Assembly: GCA_029821875.1 (NCBI GenBank)
Contig: JALGXW010000004.1
Coordinates: 1-64,000 of the forward strand
Length of the DNA stretch: 64,000 nucleotides
Direction: 5' to 3'
Source of the DNA: Candidatus Hebobacterum abditum
GTDB lineage: Bacteria; Armatimonadota; Hebobacteria; Hebobacterales; Hebobacteraceae
In this document: positions 8,532 to 16,439 of the stretch, piece by piece
Layout of the letters: each line of letters begins with the position of its first letter
How positions within the stretch are numbered: the first letter of the stretch is position 1
Translations under genes and position numbers: made by a program
Notes under the pieces: model-generated
What the model was told of the DNA's origin: nothing
What the model saw: the letters and a program-made list of their open reading frames with translations, nothing else
The model's database searches: none

Positions 8532-9328
8532 AGGAGGATCCTCTTGGCGGCCTGCTCGGCGAAGCCGTCGGGGGAGTACGGATAGGGGTCGCCGCGTTCG
8601 AACGAGTCCCAATCCACCTTCGCGGGATCATCGCCGTAGATGTCGAGGATGGTCAGACCTGCGTCGTGTAGAAGTCGCTCTAGTTCTGGTAAGAGGTAGA
8701 GCCGCCAGGAGAACGGCATGGTGTGTCGCTTGCCTGTGGCCAGATCGATGGCGATGCAGTCGAACCCGAAACGGCCCTCGTGCACGTCCTTCGTGCCCTC
8801 TGTCAGGAAGAGCAGGTTCTTCTTCTCCTCGTGGAAGTGCCAGCTCTTCGTGAGTTCCGGCGGAAGGCCGGTGTAGTTCTGCGTGTCGATGAGCGCGTGC
8901 CCGCCGCCTTTCAGCGCTCGGCCCATCCCCTCGAGGGTCCGCAGGTTCTCTTCATGGCTCAACATGCCGAACGTGTTGCCCCACAGGATGACCGCGTCGA
9001 ACTCTCCCTCATAGGTGAGCTTGGTCATGTCGCCCTGGACGAACTCCACCGCCACGCCCGCCTCGGCGGCGTTGCCCCGTGCCACTTCGAGGAACTGCTC
9101 GGACCACTCAAGTGCAGTGACTTCATATCCGCGGCGCGCCAGTTCTGCTGCGTGAAGTCCCAGGCCGCAGCCCAGATCCAAGATCTTCGCTGCCTCGGGG
9201 AGCTTCATCTCGCGCTCCATGAACCCGACACTCGAGCGCACCGACTCGGATGACGGCACTCCATCGAAATCCCAGTGGACCATGTCGCCGAACGTCTGCT
9301 CCCAGGACCGCTGCTCAGACGTGCTCAT
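8516..9328 (-). CDS. Class I SAM-dependent methyltransferase
   Basis: Protein of 270 residues. Motif I is ILDLGCGLGLHA (49-60), the acidic residue of strand 2 is E74 in VTALEWSE, motif II/post I is EFVQGDMTKL and strand 4 is FDAVILWGNTFGML. The overall pattern is a Methyltransf_25-type enzyme with a C-terminal beta region (YLLPELERLLHDAGLTI). It is the first gene of the set 9328 to 5321, which are all on the minus strand with overlaps or small gaps. Substrate unknown. Confidence 0.87.
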   Translation of the reverse strand: MSTSEQRSWEQTFGDMVHWDFDGVPSSESVRSSVGFMEREMKLPEAAKILDLGCGLGLHAAELARRGYEVTALEWSEQFLEVARGNAAEAGVAVEFVQGDMTKLTYEGEFDAVILWGNTFGMLSHEENLRTLEGMGRALKGGGHALIDTQNYTGLPPELTKSWHFHEEKKNLLFLTEGTKDVHEGRFGFDCIAIDLATGKRHTMPFSWRLYLLPELERLLHDAGLTILDIYGDDPAKVDWDSFERGDPYPYSPDGFAEQAAKRILLCQAA

Positions 9329-9352
9329 CTCTCACCTTCCCTCGTGATGGCC

Positions 9353-10258
9353 TCATCGCACCCTCATCTGGCCGTGGCTTCTGGCCCTTCGCGCGTCGAG
9401 GTCGCCGTCCGCCACTGCCCGCTTCACCGCGCACCCTGGCTCATCTCCATGCCCGCAGTCGCTGAAGTTGCAGCTTTGCGCAAACCGCATGACATCTGGG
9501 AACGCGGCCGCAACATGCTCTGGTTCGACCTCCCAGAATCCGAACTGCCTAAGTCCTGCCGTGTCCGCGACCCACCCGCCGAAGGGCAGCTCCAGCAACT
9601 TGATGGAGGTGGTGGCATGCCGCCCCTTGTGAGTCACATGACCAATCTCGGCCGTCTTCAGCTTCAGCCCCGGCGCCACCGCGTTGATCAGTGACGACTT
9701 GCCGACACCCGACGGGCCGCAGAGCACCGAACGCCGATCCTTCAGCGCGGCCCTCAACTCCTCCAGACCATCGCCGGCCTCCGCGGAGGTAAGCAACACG
9801 CGGAAGCCACATTGGCGGTAGACAGCGAACCGTGCATGCGGCGGTCCGCCGTCCACCAGATCTGTCTTGTTGATGCACACCAGCGGGTCCAACTGACTCG
9901 CCACCGCTGCCACCAGGAAGCGGTCGAGCATGAACAGGTCCGCCCGCGGCTCGGCCGCGGCAAACACGATCACCGCCTGATCGATGTTCGCTACCAGTGT
10001 GTGCTGGAGGGGCCGGCTGCCGGCGGCCCGGCGCGAGAGGCCGGATTCCCGCGGCAGCACCTGCTCGATGACGCCGCGGCCTGGTTCGAGAGGGGCGATC
10101 CTCACGCGGTCACCGGCAGCGACCGGTGAGACCGCCCGCTGCTTGTCCTTCTTTAGCTTGCCTCGCAGGAGGCACTTGACGACACGTCCCTCCACGAGCA
10201 CATCGAACAGCGCACCGCGGTTCTCCACAACTGTGCCTTCGAGCAGAGAGCCCTTCAT
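9353..10258 (-). CDS. rsgA: Ribosome small subunit-dependent GTPase A
   Basis: Late 30S ribosome assembly GTPase, 301 residues. It has the circularly permuted GTPase order: NKTD (130-133) precedes the P-loop GPSGVGKS (181-188) and DTAG (232-235). An N-terminal OB-fold precedes the GTPase part and a C-terminal zinc site is seen as C263, C268, H270 and C276. The ATG at 10258 follows AGGAGGAG. It is transcribed from the promoter at 10583-10612 after a leader of more than 300 bases, which is unusually long for this gene. Confidence 0.96.
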   Translation of the reverse strand: MKGSLLEGTVVENRGALFDVLVEGRVVKCLLRGKLKKDKQRAVSPVAAGDRVRIAPLEPGRGVIEQVLPRESGLSRRAAGSRPLQHTLVANIDQAVIVFAAAEPRADLFMLDRFLVAAVASQLDPLVCINKTDLVDGGPPHARFAVYRQCGFRVLLTSAEAGDGLEELRAALKDRRSVLCGPSGVGKSSLINAVAPGLKLKTAEIGHVTHKGRHATTSIKLLELPFGGWVADTAGLRQFGFWEVEPEHVAAAFPDVMRFAQSCNFSDCGHGDEPGCAVKRAVADGDLDARRARSHGQMRVR

Positions 10259-10464
10259 GCGATAAGCTCCTCCTGCACGCGAAGGCGCACATCCGTCTGA
10301 CTTCGTGCTGGCCCGCTTTTCGGGCCGATGATGTGAAATAGCACCGTTTGCTCTCCGTTGTTGGTGGAATATGGCGCCGTGACCCCGGCGCCCGGGGAAA
10401 TGCAGAACGCCACGAGCCTCGTCGGCCCGTGGCGTATCAGTTGGAGAGCGCGGTGACTATCGTG
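10259..10464 (-). other. Structured leader upstream of rsgA
   Basis: This noncoding stretch has several strong stems when read on the minus strand. GGAGAGC/GCTCTCC (10443-10449 with 10350-10356) encloses a 12-bp hairpin at 10407-10435 and a CCCCGG/CCGGGG hairpin near 10384-10398. A further GGCCCG/CGGGCC hairpin lies near 10312-10326. There is no T-run, so it is not a standard terminator. It matches no riboswitch consensus that I recall. The G+C content makes chance stems likely, so the case rests on nesting and position. Confidence 0.4.
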
Positions 10465-10539
10465 TCAGACGCTTACCCAGCACCCAGGCGTGAGAGGCAG
10501 TGACGGACTATTCGGTTTGCCATGCTCAGTGTTCATCAT
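10465..10539 (-). CDS. Possible 24-residue leader peptide
   Basis: The frame encodes MMNTEHGKPNSPSLPLTPGC followed by WVSV. It has one of the best ribosome sites in the window (AAGGAGG, seven bases before the ATG) and is about 40 bases after the start of a near-consensus promoter. It sits just before the stem set at 10350-10449 and upstream of rsgA. It could be a regulatory leader peptide or a microprotein. No homologue is recognised. Confidence 0.4.
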   Translation of the reverse strand: MMNTEHGKPNSPSLPLTPGCWVSV

Positions 10540-10582
10540 GTCGCTGCCTCCTTTCCCTTGGATCGCTTAGTGAATGGCGGCC

Positions 10583-10612
10583 AGTATACCCTAGGCCTCC
10601 GCTGTGTGTCAA
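10583..10612 (-). promoter_or_regulatory. Sigma70-type promoter for the rsgA leader transcript
   Basis: TTGACA (10612-10607) and TATACT (10588-10583) with an 18-bp spacer, just after the stop codon of the gene at 10628. The start of transcription is expected near 10576. Confidence 0.8.
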
Positions 10613-10627
10613 GCTCCCATAGGAGGA

Positions 10628-11470
10628 TCACTCGATGCCGGATTCTCGCTTCACCTCTTGCCACTCACGATCGCTGATCCGACCCGCGTGCCCGTCCAGA
10701 AACGCCACCCCGCGCGTCGCATCGGATGAGGCCACCTGCTCGTAGAACACCGCCGTCGCGACGACGTCAGCCACCTCGACAAGCCTCTTCTCGGACATGG
10801 CCGTGTTCACGCCATACGGCTCTCCGGTGCGCGGGTCGGTGAACACATCGTCGTTGCGCACGTATTCTGTCAGCGCGCTGTGCATCGCCTCCGTCGTCGA
10901 TAGATCGGGCATGACATCGTTGTTATCCGCCAGGAACATCTGCACCGCGAGTGCGAGGTTCTTGAGGTTACTGAGCGACTGCATCCTGACGGCCCGCTCC
11001 GCGACCTCTGCCTGCGTGGCCACTTCCTCCGCGAGATCGAATGGTCGAACATCGGTCAGGCTGCCGAGCGTCCGCAGGTGGAGGAGCGAGAGGGTGAGCT
11101 CCGTGTCGGCCGTCAGCGGCTCCGGTGGGGCTGCTGCAGGACCCCCGCCTATCAAGGCGGCCCTGGACGAGACTCCGGGGGGACGGCTGTAGGCAATGAG
11201 GTAGGTCTCGCCTCCAGCAACCACGGTCACGCCCTTCGTATAGCAGACAATCCCTTGCTGTGAGGACATCATCGCGTAGATCTCGGCCCACGGAGAGTCC
11301 GATGGACCCACGGGCGTGAACCTCGTCCACGTCTCATCCAGGTCGCCCGCCTTCTTCGTCAGCGGAGCGACGCGACCCAATAGCAGGTCGCCCAGGTCGG
11401 CTGCCTGACACGGCAGGGCGAGTCCGACAGCGAGCGCAACAATCGTCGCCAAGATCACTGTCATTCGCAT
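10628..11470 (-). CDS. Secreted protein with H-X9-DG-like C-terminal module
   Basis: Exported protein of 280 residues with a clear signal peptide (MRMTVILATIVALAVGLALP, cleavage near CQA-AD). The C-terminal 120 residues contain LSNLKNLALAVQMFLADNND, then DPRTGEPYGVN, and end with VAFLDGHAGRISDREWQEVK. This arrangement resembles the C-terminal part of DUF1559/H-X9-DG proteins common in Planctomycetota and Armatimonadota, but without the type IV pilin N-terminus. It is a paralogue of 11609-12109. Function unknown. Confidence 0.8.
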   Translation of the reverse strand: MRMTVILATIVALAVGLALPCQAADLGDLLLGRVAPLTKKAGDLDETWTRFTPVGPSDSPWAEIYAMMSSQQGIVCYTKGVTVVAGGETYLIAYSRPPGVSSRAALIGGGPAAAPPEPLTADTELTLSLLHLRTLGSLTDVRPFDLAEEVATQAEVAERAVRMQSLSNLKNLALAVQMFLADNNDVMPDLSTTEAMHSALTEYVRNDDVFTDPRTGEPYGVNTAMSEKRLVEVADVVATAVFYEQVASSDATRGVAFLDGHAGRISDREWQEVKRESGIE

Positions 11471-11501
11471 AGTCTTGTCCTCTCCCCCTCCGTTCGGGAT
11501 A

Positions 11502-11527
11502 GTGCGCGTCCAGCGTTAAGGACGCAC
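11502..11527 (-). other. Intergenic hairpin between the two H-X9-DG-like genes
   Basis: GTGCGTCC (11527-11520, minus strand) pairs with GGACGCGCAC (11511-11502) with a two-base bulge and an 8-base loop. No T-run follows. It might be a weak terminator or processing site. Confidence 0.3.
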
Positions 11528-11608
11528 TTCCCTTTCAGTGACTCCCCTCCTGCCGGCCTGGCGCCTCTGGCGCGTCAAGCGATCGAGCCCTGCGTTTCAG
11601 CCGGGTCG

Positions 11609-12109
11609 CTACCGGATTCCTGATATCCGCTTCACCTCATCCCACTCAGATCCCCTCACCGAGGCGGTATGGCCGTCGAGGAAGGCGACGGTACGGGCCC
11701 CGCTTGCGCGCGCATGCCTCTCGTAGAAGACGGCTATCGTGCGAGGGTCCGCGACCTGGAACAGGCTTCTGCCGGATAGTGATGAGTTGACCCCGTACGG
11801 CTCGTTGCTCCTGGGATCGATGAAGACGGCGTCATCGCTGACGTACCCGGAGAGGCCCCTCCTGACTGCGTCCATGTCCGTGAGGTCGGGCAGCGTATCG
11901 TTGTGGTCGGCAAGGAATTTCTGCAGTCCGAGGGCGAGGCCATTGAGCCGCTGCGCAGACTGGCCCGCATCCGGCCGCGACGCGCCGCGCTGGCGGCCTG
12001 TCTCAGGCCCTTGGGCGCTCGGTGCTGTTCCTGAGGGTGCGCAGCCACACAGCGGCAGCGCCGCAAGGGCGGCTACCGCAGCCAAGGCACTTACCACGAG
12101 TCGTCGCAT
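11609..12109 (-). CDS. Lipoprotein with H-X9-DG-like module
   Basis: Protein of 166 residues with a lipoprotein signal (ALAALPLCGC, lipidated Cys about 23). After a short linker it repeats the module of the gene downstream: LNGLALGLQKFLADHNDTLPD, DPRSNEPYGVN, and a C-terminus TVAFLDGHTASVRGSEWDEVKR. Residue order and the endings EWDEVKRISGIR and EWQEVKRESGIE show common descent with 10628-11470. The pair looks like a tandem duplication in which one copy gained or lost the 150-residue N-terminal domain. Function unknown. Confidence 0.78.
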   Translation of the reverse strand: MRRLVVSALAAVAALAALPLCGCAPSGTAPSAQGPETGRQRGASRPDAGQSAQRLNGLALGLQKFLADHNDTLPDLTDMDAVRRGLSGYVSDDAVFIDPRSNEPYGVNSSLSGRSLFQVADPRTIAVFYERHARASGARTVAFLDGHTASVRGSEWDEVKRISGIR

Positions 12110-12203
12110 CTCCAGTTCCCCCCTTAGCCTGTCTTCTCTCCTGAGGAGCCATACGCCAACTGCAGGCGCCTTCCTCCGGGAGTCGATGGGGCAACAGACT
12201 CCC

Positions 12204-12809
12204 TCAGGCGGATGCGTCGTCCGTCACCCGCCGAAATGCGTCCCAATCCGGCTCCTCCCATGGACCTCCCAACCCACTTGTGAACAGGGGCACGCCCGCC
12301 CCCTCCCGCCCCGCCGCCAGGTCACACGCAAGCGCCTTCAGCTCTGTCGGGAAGATGGGCTCCTCGTGCACGTCCTCGAAGCGCACCCACTTGCACGCGC
12401 CCTCGATCACATCCGCGCGGTCAGGGTCAGCCGCCGCATCGTCAACGAGGTCGGCCCACACCCATACCTCAAGCGCGTAGGCGTAGTCCGACCGTTCCGT
12501 CTCCTCGCGCGGTACTCCATGGGCCATTAGCATCTCGCGCGTCGTCTCAACCGGCCAGTGCTTCAGCACGATCCACTGCCGCAGGAAGGCCACCGACTTC
12601 GCCTTTACCCGGAGGCCGCTCTCCTCGAACACCTCCCGCTCGGCCGCCTCGAACATGGTCTCGTTCGGCCGCAGACCTCCCCCAGGCGCGGCCCCCGGCT
12701 GCGGCGGATTCCCGCCGATCACGTCCGGCCTTGGCAGGATCAGCACCTTGCCGTCGTGGACCACGAGGGTCCGGACTCTCAAGCTTCGGAAGATGTTGTG
12801 GGTGAACAT
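12204..12809 (-). CDS. NUDIX hydrolase
   Basis: Pyrophosphohydrolase-fold protein of 201 residues. A complete Nudix box G-x5-E-x7-RE-x2-EE-x-G-L spans residues 44-66 (RE at 58-59, EE at 62-63), so the metal site looks intact. The N-terminus (RVRTLVVHDGKVLIL) is the usual first strands of the fold. It lies two bases from the AAC(3)-like gene and begins with ATG. Possible substrates are nucleotide derivatives; the large insertion after the box (WVWADLVDDAAADPDRAD) does not identify a subfamily. Confidence 0.92.
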   Translation of the reverse strand: MFTHNIFRSLRVRTLVVHDGKVLILPRPDVIGGNPPQPGAAPGGGLRPNETMFEAAEREVFEESGLRVKAKSVAFLRQWIVLKHWPVETTREMLMAHGVPREETERSDYAYALEVWVWADLVDDAAADPDRADVIEGACKWVRFEDVHEEPIFPTELKALACDLAAGREGAGVPLFTSGLGGPWEEPDWDAFRRVTDDASA

Positions 12810-12811
12810 GG

Positions 12812-13657
12812 CTACCGGCTCCCAGCCTTCTGGTTATCCCGCCCCTCGAGAACCGGGCCACCGGCCGCGGCGTCACGGCACCGCCCGCATCCCGGATGAC
12901 GGCAGTGTGTGATCATCGGGTCCTGGCGGATCGCCCGCGCGGCGGCGTCAATCGTGGCCTGCGCGGGGAAGACGCGCCACAGACTTGCCCCCACCGTTTC
13001 CTTCGTCTCCAGCGGCGCCAAGACTGGCTCGAAGTTGCCGAAACCTCCCGAGCACCCGCCCGCCTCAACCTCCATGGTGTTCCCGTCGGGCCCGTTTGCC
13101 CATCGGCGGAATGGATTCCGCCCGGCCCTCTGCTCCGCCAGATGGAGAAGGGACATCGTCCCCAGCCCAACACCCATCAGCACGACCACTCCGTCATGCT
13201 CGCACAGCGCCTCCAGGGCGCCCCACACGCGAAGGGGTTGCTGCTTGCCTATCAGCTCATCGGCCAGAGGGCCAGCCGCGGTGAACGAGCACAGGGGGTG
13301 GTTCCCTCGAACGCGTCCCGCCTTCGCGAGGACAGCGGTAGGGATCGCGCCCATATCTTCGTCGATCTCATCCGTGTCTGGGGTGTAGACGCGGTGCGTC
13401 CCCGCGGTCTCACTCTCTGGACTACTGTAGTCCCATGCGTTCCGCGGCGGCCGCGCCCCTGGTGGCGGCACCGCGAACGCCCTCCAGGAGAAAGACGGGA
13501 CAACGACCGTACGCCCCTCCGCGAGCAATCCATCCACTACCGTGGTCGCGCCCCCCTCGACCCGGCCGAACGACCTGAGCGAGGCGTGCACGCAGACGGG
13601 CCGCCCCGATAGGCCCAGGTGCCTCATAGCAGCCGTGACGGCCTCGCCCGTTACCAT
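12812..13657 (-). CDS. Aminoglycoside N(3)-acetyltransferase-family protein (AAC(3)/YokD type)
   Basis: CoA-dependent acetyltransferase of the Antibiotic_NAT family, 281 residues. Family signatures are VHASLRSFGRVEGGA (23-37), VVPSFSW (about 59-65) and VLMGVGLGTMSLLHLAEQRAG (about 171-191) with the catalytic-region His. The ATG at 13657 has GAGGAG nine bases upstream; a longer start to 14041 would run across the methyltransferase gene. Whether it acts on aminoglycosides is unknown. Chromosomal members of this family often have other, undetermined substrates. Confidence 0.9.
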   Translation of the reverse strand: MVTGEAVTAAMRHLGLSGRPVCVHASLRSFGRVEGGATTVVDGLLAEGRTVVVPSFSWRAFAVPPPGARPPRNAWDYSSPESETAGTHRVYTPDTDEIDEDMGAIPTAVLAKAGRVRGNHPLCSFTAAGPLADELIGKQQPLRVWGALEALCEHDGVVVLMGVGLGTMSLLHLAEQRAGRNPFRRWANGPDGNTMEVEAGGCSGGFGNFEPVLAPLETKETVGASLWRVFPAQATIDAAARAIRQDPMITHCRHPGCGRCRDAAAGGPVLEGRDNQKAGSR

Positions 13658-13712
13658 GACACAGCTCCTCGTCCCCCTGGAGGCGTTGTGTCCGGCGTTC
13701 CTCCGCCGGGCA

Positions 13713-14480
13713 TCATCCCTGTGCTCCCGGCCTCTGCGCTTTCCAGATGATCGTCGCCGGGACCATCTTCTGCCGGTCGGGTGAGTAGTACGCGCCCCAG
13801 TCCTGGCCGCTGCCCTCGGCCACCGGCTTGGGCTCGATGATGTGCAGCACCTCGAGGCCTGCCCCGCGCAGGAGACGGTAGTACTCGCCCACGGTGCGCT
13901 GATACTGCCTGACCTGAGGTCGCGCCTCCAGCCCTTTCTGCCCCCACTCATAGGAGTACTCGCCGTCGAAGTAGCTGAACTCGATCCGCAGCTCCTTCTC
14001 GGCCAGGCAGTACCAGAACGGGTGGTCGAGGCTGAAGACAAACAGACCGCCTGGTTTCAGCACGCGATGGACCTCTGCAAAGCAGCTGTCCAGGCGCCTC
14101 ACGAAGATGAGAGCGTAGGCCGAGAAGACGACGTCTTGGCTATCGCTTGCGATGCGGGTCAGCCGCTCGACGTTGCCGCGGTAGAACGTCGCCTTGACGC
14201 GCCGCTTCTTTGCCAGCTCGCGCGCGAACTTCACCTGCTCGTCCGACAGGTCGATACCCGTTGCTATCGCGCCCCTCTTGGCGAAGGCGATGCTGCACTG
14301 CCCGCCCCCGCAGCCAATCTCTAGCACGTGCTTCCCGCGGACGTCGCCGATGAGCTGAAGCTGATCCTCGTTCGGGCAGTGCGGACCATAGTGCACGAAG
14401 TCACTGGGAATCTTGTGCTCTTCCTGGTAGTACGGGGCGATGAGGTTCCACGCTTTCCGGATGTCAACCGAATCGGTCAT
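13713..14480 (-). CDS. Class I SAM-dependent methyltransferase (UbiE/COQ5-like)
   Basis: Protein of 255 residues. Motif I is VLEIGCGGGQCS (52-63), the acidic residue is D77 in ATGIDLSD, and strand 4 reads QDVVFSAYALIFV. HRVLKPGGLFVFSLDHPFWY is the post-III signature seen in Methyltransf_11 proteins. The ATG at 14480 has AAGGAG eight bases upstream and overlaps the stop of the radical SAM gene (ATGA). Translational coupling suggests the two act together. Substrate unknown. Confidence 0.88.
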   Translation of the reverse strand: MTDSVDIRKAWNLIAPYYQEEHKIPSDFVHYGPHCPNEDQLQLIGDVRGKHVLEIGCGGGQCSIAFAKRGAIATGIDLSDEQVKFARELAKKRRVKATFYRGNVERLTRIASDSQDVVFSAYALIFVRRLDSCFAEVHRVLKPGGLFVFSLDHPFWYCLAEKELRIEFSYFDGEYSYEWGQKGLEARPQVRQYQRTVGEYYRLLRGAGLEVLHIIEPKPVAEGSGQDWGAYYSPDRQKMVPATIIWKAQRPGAQG

Positions 14481-15595
14481 CGTGCCACTCCTTGAAGTTC
14501 GCCGCGTCGTTCCGTCGCCCACATCCTCGCCCATCGGAGCTTCAGATCGCCCGCGTCGTACAGGCGGCGTCCATGTGGGCGGCCGAAGCGGCGGGCCAGC
14601 TCGGAGACAGGTATGCGAAACAAGCCATGGAGCCCGGGATTGGCGTCGTTCTCCAGCACGTCGATACACCGGGCCAAGCCCTCCGCCTTCAGGTTCCCGA
14701 GCCGATAGGCCGGGCTGATCTCCGAGTAGCTCATGTAGAGGTCGAAGTTGGGCATCACTGCGAACCAGGGCCCGTGCGGCGCCATCGATTCCAGGTCTGG
14801 CACGGCCGGCCCCTCTTCGCCGGCAAGCTCTCGGACGAGCTTGTGCTCCGGCACCCCGATCGGGCCTCCGATCCGCTCCTCGCTCTGTTCGAGGAACTCG
14901 CGCGGGAGCCCCTCCACATCGGCCGTCGTCGGGCGCAGGTACTCGATGGTGAATGCCTCGCCATCAGGCGACGGCAAGTGCATCCAGAAGACGAACGGCC
15001 CGCCGAGCGCCTCGCACCGCTCGCGAAGACGCATATCATCGGCCAGCGAGATCAGCTCCGGCAGATCCGGGAGGAGCCGCTTGGTGAAGAAGACCTGACA
15101 GCGCGGCCGAATACCGGCCGCCAGCAGCCGCTCTGTCGCGATGAGCAGATCCTCGAACGCGCCCCGGCGGCGGAAGGCCCAGTCGGTCACCTTCTCCGTC
15201 CCGAAGAAGGAGAGCTGCGCGACTCGCACGTCGGTGCCATAGGCCCACTCCGCGTACTCGGCGTCGCGCGCGAGCCGCCACACGCTCAGCAGCTCGTTCT
15301 GGGGCCTCAGGGAGGGCAAGTTCGAGAGCTCCTGCTCCAACTCGTACAGCCGCCGATAGTCCCGCGAGTAGTCGGGCTCTCGGACCCACGTGGAGACGCG
15401 CAGCCGCTCCCAAGCCGCGCGCTGCTCCCCGACCCTCCTGAACTCGCGGAACTGCTCGACGACCCAGCGCAGGTCGTCCTCCGTCATACGCCGGTTCGAC
15501 ACCACCTCATGGCTGAGCCAGCAGTGCCGACACCGGTTCGGACAGCCGTGCATGTCCAGCGCGACGCCGATTGTGTCAGTGTCGATTGCAGGCAC
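14477..15595 (-). CDS. Radical SAM protein of unknown function
   Basis: Protein of 372 residues. The radical SAM cluster motif CPNRCRHC gives C18, C22 and C25. Strand features such as VRVAQLSFFG and QVFFTKRLLPDLPELISLADD fit a partial TIM barrel. Near the C-terminus MPNFDLYMSYSEISPAYRLGNLKAEGLARCIDVL resembles the region that carries the SPASM/twitch motif in related proteins, but the extra cysteines are missing. It overlaps the methyltransferase downstream by 4 bases and lies 3 bases after another methyltransferase. Possibly a small-molecule or peptide-modifying enzyme. Confidence 0.8.
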   Translation of the reverse strand: MPAIDTDTIGVALDMHGCPNRCRHCWLSHEVVSNRRMTEDDLRWVVEQFREFRRVGEQRAAWERLRVSTWVREPDYSRDYRRLYELEQELSNLPSLRPQNELLSVWRLARDAEYAEWAYGTDVRVAQLSFFGTEKVTDWAFRRRGAFEDLLIATERLLAAGIRPRCQVFFTKRLLPDLPELISLADDMRLRERCEALGGPFVFWMHLPSPDGEAFTIEYLRPTTADVEGLPREFLEQSEERIGGPIGVPEHKLVRELAGEEGPAVPDLESMAPHGPWFAVMPNFDLYMSYSEISPAYRLGNLKAEGLARCIDVLENDANPGLHGLFRIPVSELARRFGRPHGRRLYDAGDLKLRWARMWATERRGELQGVAR

Positions 15596-15598
15596 AGC

Positions 15599-16411
15599 CT
15601 ACTCCTTGACCGCAACCACGCGTCCGTTCCCCATGCGAGCCTCGCGCCATGTCATTATGTCGGTCTCGATACTCGCCCCTGCCTTGCGGACCCAATCGCT
15701 CCCCATCAGCTCGCGATAGTGTGCCTCGTTCGCTCGCAGCTTGGCGAGCGCCGGCAGCCAGCCGTGCTCCAGGTCCATGTCCGAGATGTCCTCCGCGCCG
15801 ACCACGCGGAAACCCATGACCTCGACCTTCTGGCTGATCTCGTCCAGTGACAGCAGAGCTGGATCGTCGCATGCGGCCCGCCGGATCAGTCCGGTGAAGG
15901 CCAGCCTGCCACCTGGCTTCAGCAATCTGTCCGTCTCCTTCAGCCAGCTCAGGTCGCCTGGGAAGGGGCACTGCGACCAGACGACGGTGAAGGACTCGCC
16001 GGGCAGCGGCAGTGCGTCTGCCGACTCGCACATGAAGGTGACCCTTTCCTGAAGGCCCACCAGCTCGGTCAGCTTCTCAGCAAGAGCAATGTGCACTTGG
16101 GAGATGTCCACCCCGACGACTTCGCACTGGCATTCCCGCGCGAGCTGTCGCGCCGGGCCACCGATGTAGCAGGCCAGATCGACGACCCGGTCCGCGGCGG
16201 TGATTCCCGCGAGCCGCGCCATCCGCCGCGTGTCCTCGGCCCCGCCCAGATGGTACTGCTCACCCAGCAGGATCGCGCTGGTCGACTCATGCCCATCTGG
16301 CAGCACACCTCGCGCGCAGAGCGGCGCCAGCAGCGCGTCGATCTGCGCGCCGGAATCACTTCCCGGGCACAGATGCCAGCTCTGCATCATCTCACTGAGG
16401 CTCTTGCTCAT
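15599..16411 (-). CDS. Class I SAM-dependent methyltransferase
   Basis: Protein of 270 residues. Motif I is VVDLACYIGGPARQLA (76-91), the acidic residue is D102 in VVGVDISQ, and DRLLKPGGRLAFTGLIRR is the post-III block. The GGPAR form of motif I is common in glycine/sarcosine and other small-molecule methyltransferases. I chose the ATG at 16411, which leaves 28 bases after the upstream GNAT and has a GGAAGA purine tract; an in-frame start at 16456 would overlap it. Substrate unknown. Confidence 0.86.
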   Translation of the reverse strand: MSKSLSEMMQSWHLCPGSDSGAQIDALLAPLCARGVLPDGHESTSAILLGEQYHLGGAEDTRRMARLAGITAADRVVDLACYIGGPARQLARECQCEVVGVDISQVHIALAEKLTELVGLQERVTFMCESADALPLPGESFTVVWSQCPFPGDLSWLKETDRLLKPGGRLAFTGLIRRAACDDPALLSLDEISQKVEVMGFRVVGAEDISDMDLEHGWLPALAKLRANEAHYRELMGSDWVRKAGASIETDIMTWREARMGNGRVVAVKE

Positions 16412-16439
16412 CGCGTTCTTCCCGGCTCTGCGCGGCGAG

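Noticed and set aside
10312-10328. GGCCCG/CGGGCC hairpin as an intrinsic terminator
   Set aside because: It has a stem and a small A/T loop but no T-run on either side. It also lies inside the rsgA leader, where full termination would silence the gene.
14492-15850. A 452-codon plus-strand frame
   Set aside because: It is the complement of the radical SAM and methyltransferase genes and has a composition typical of antisense frames.
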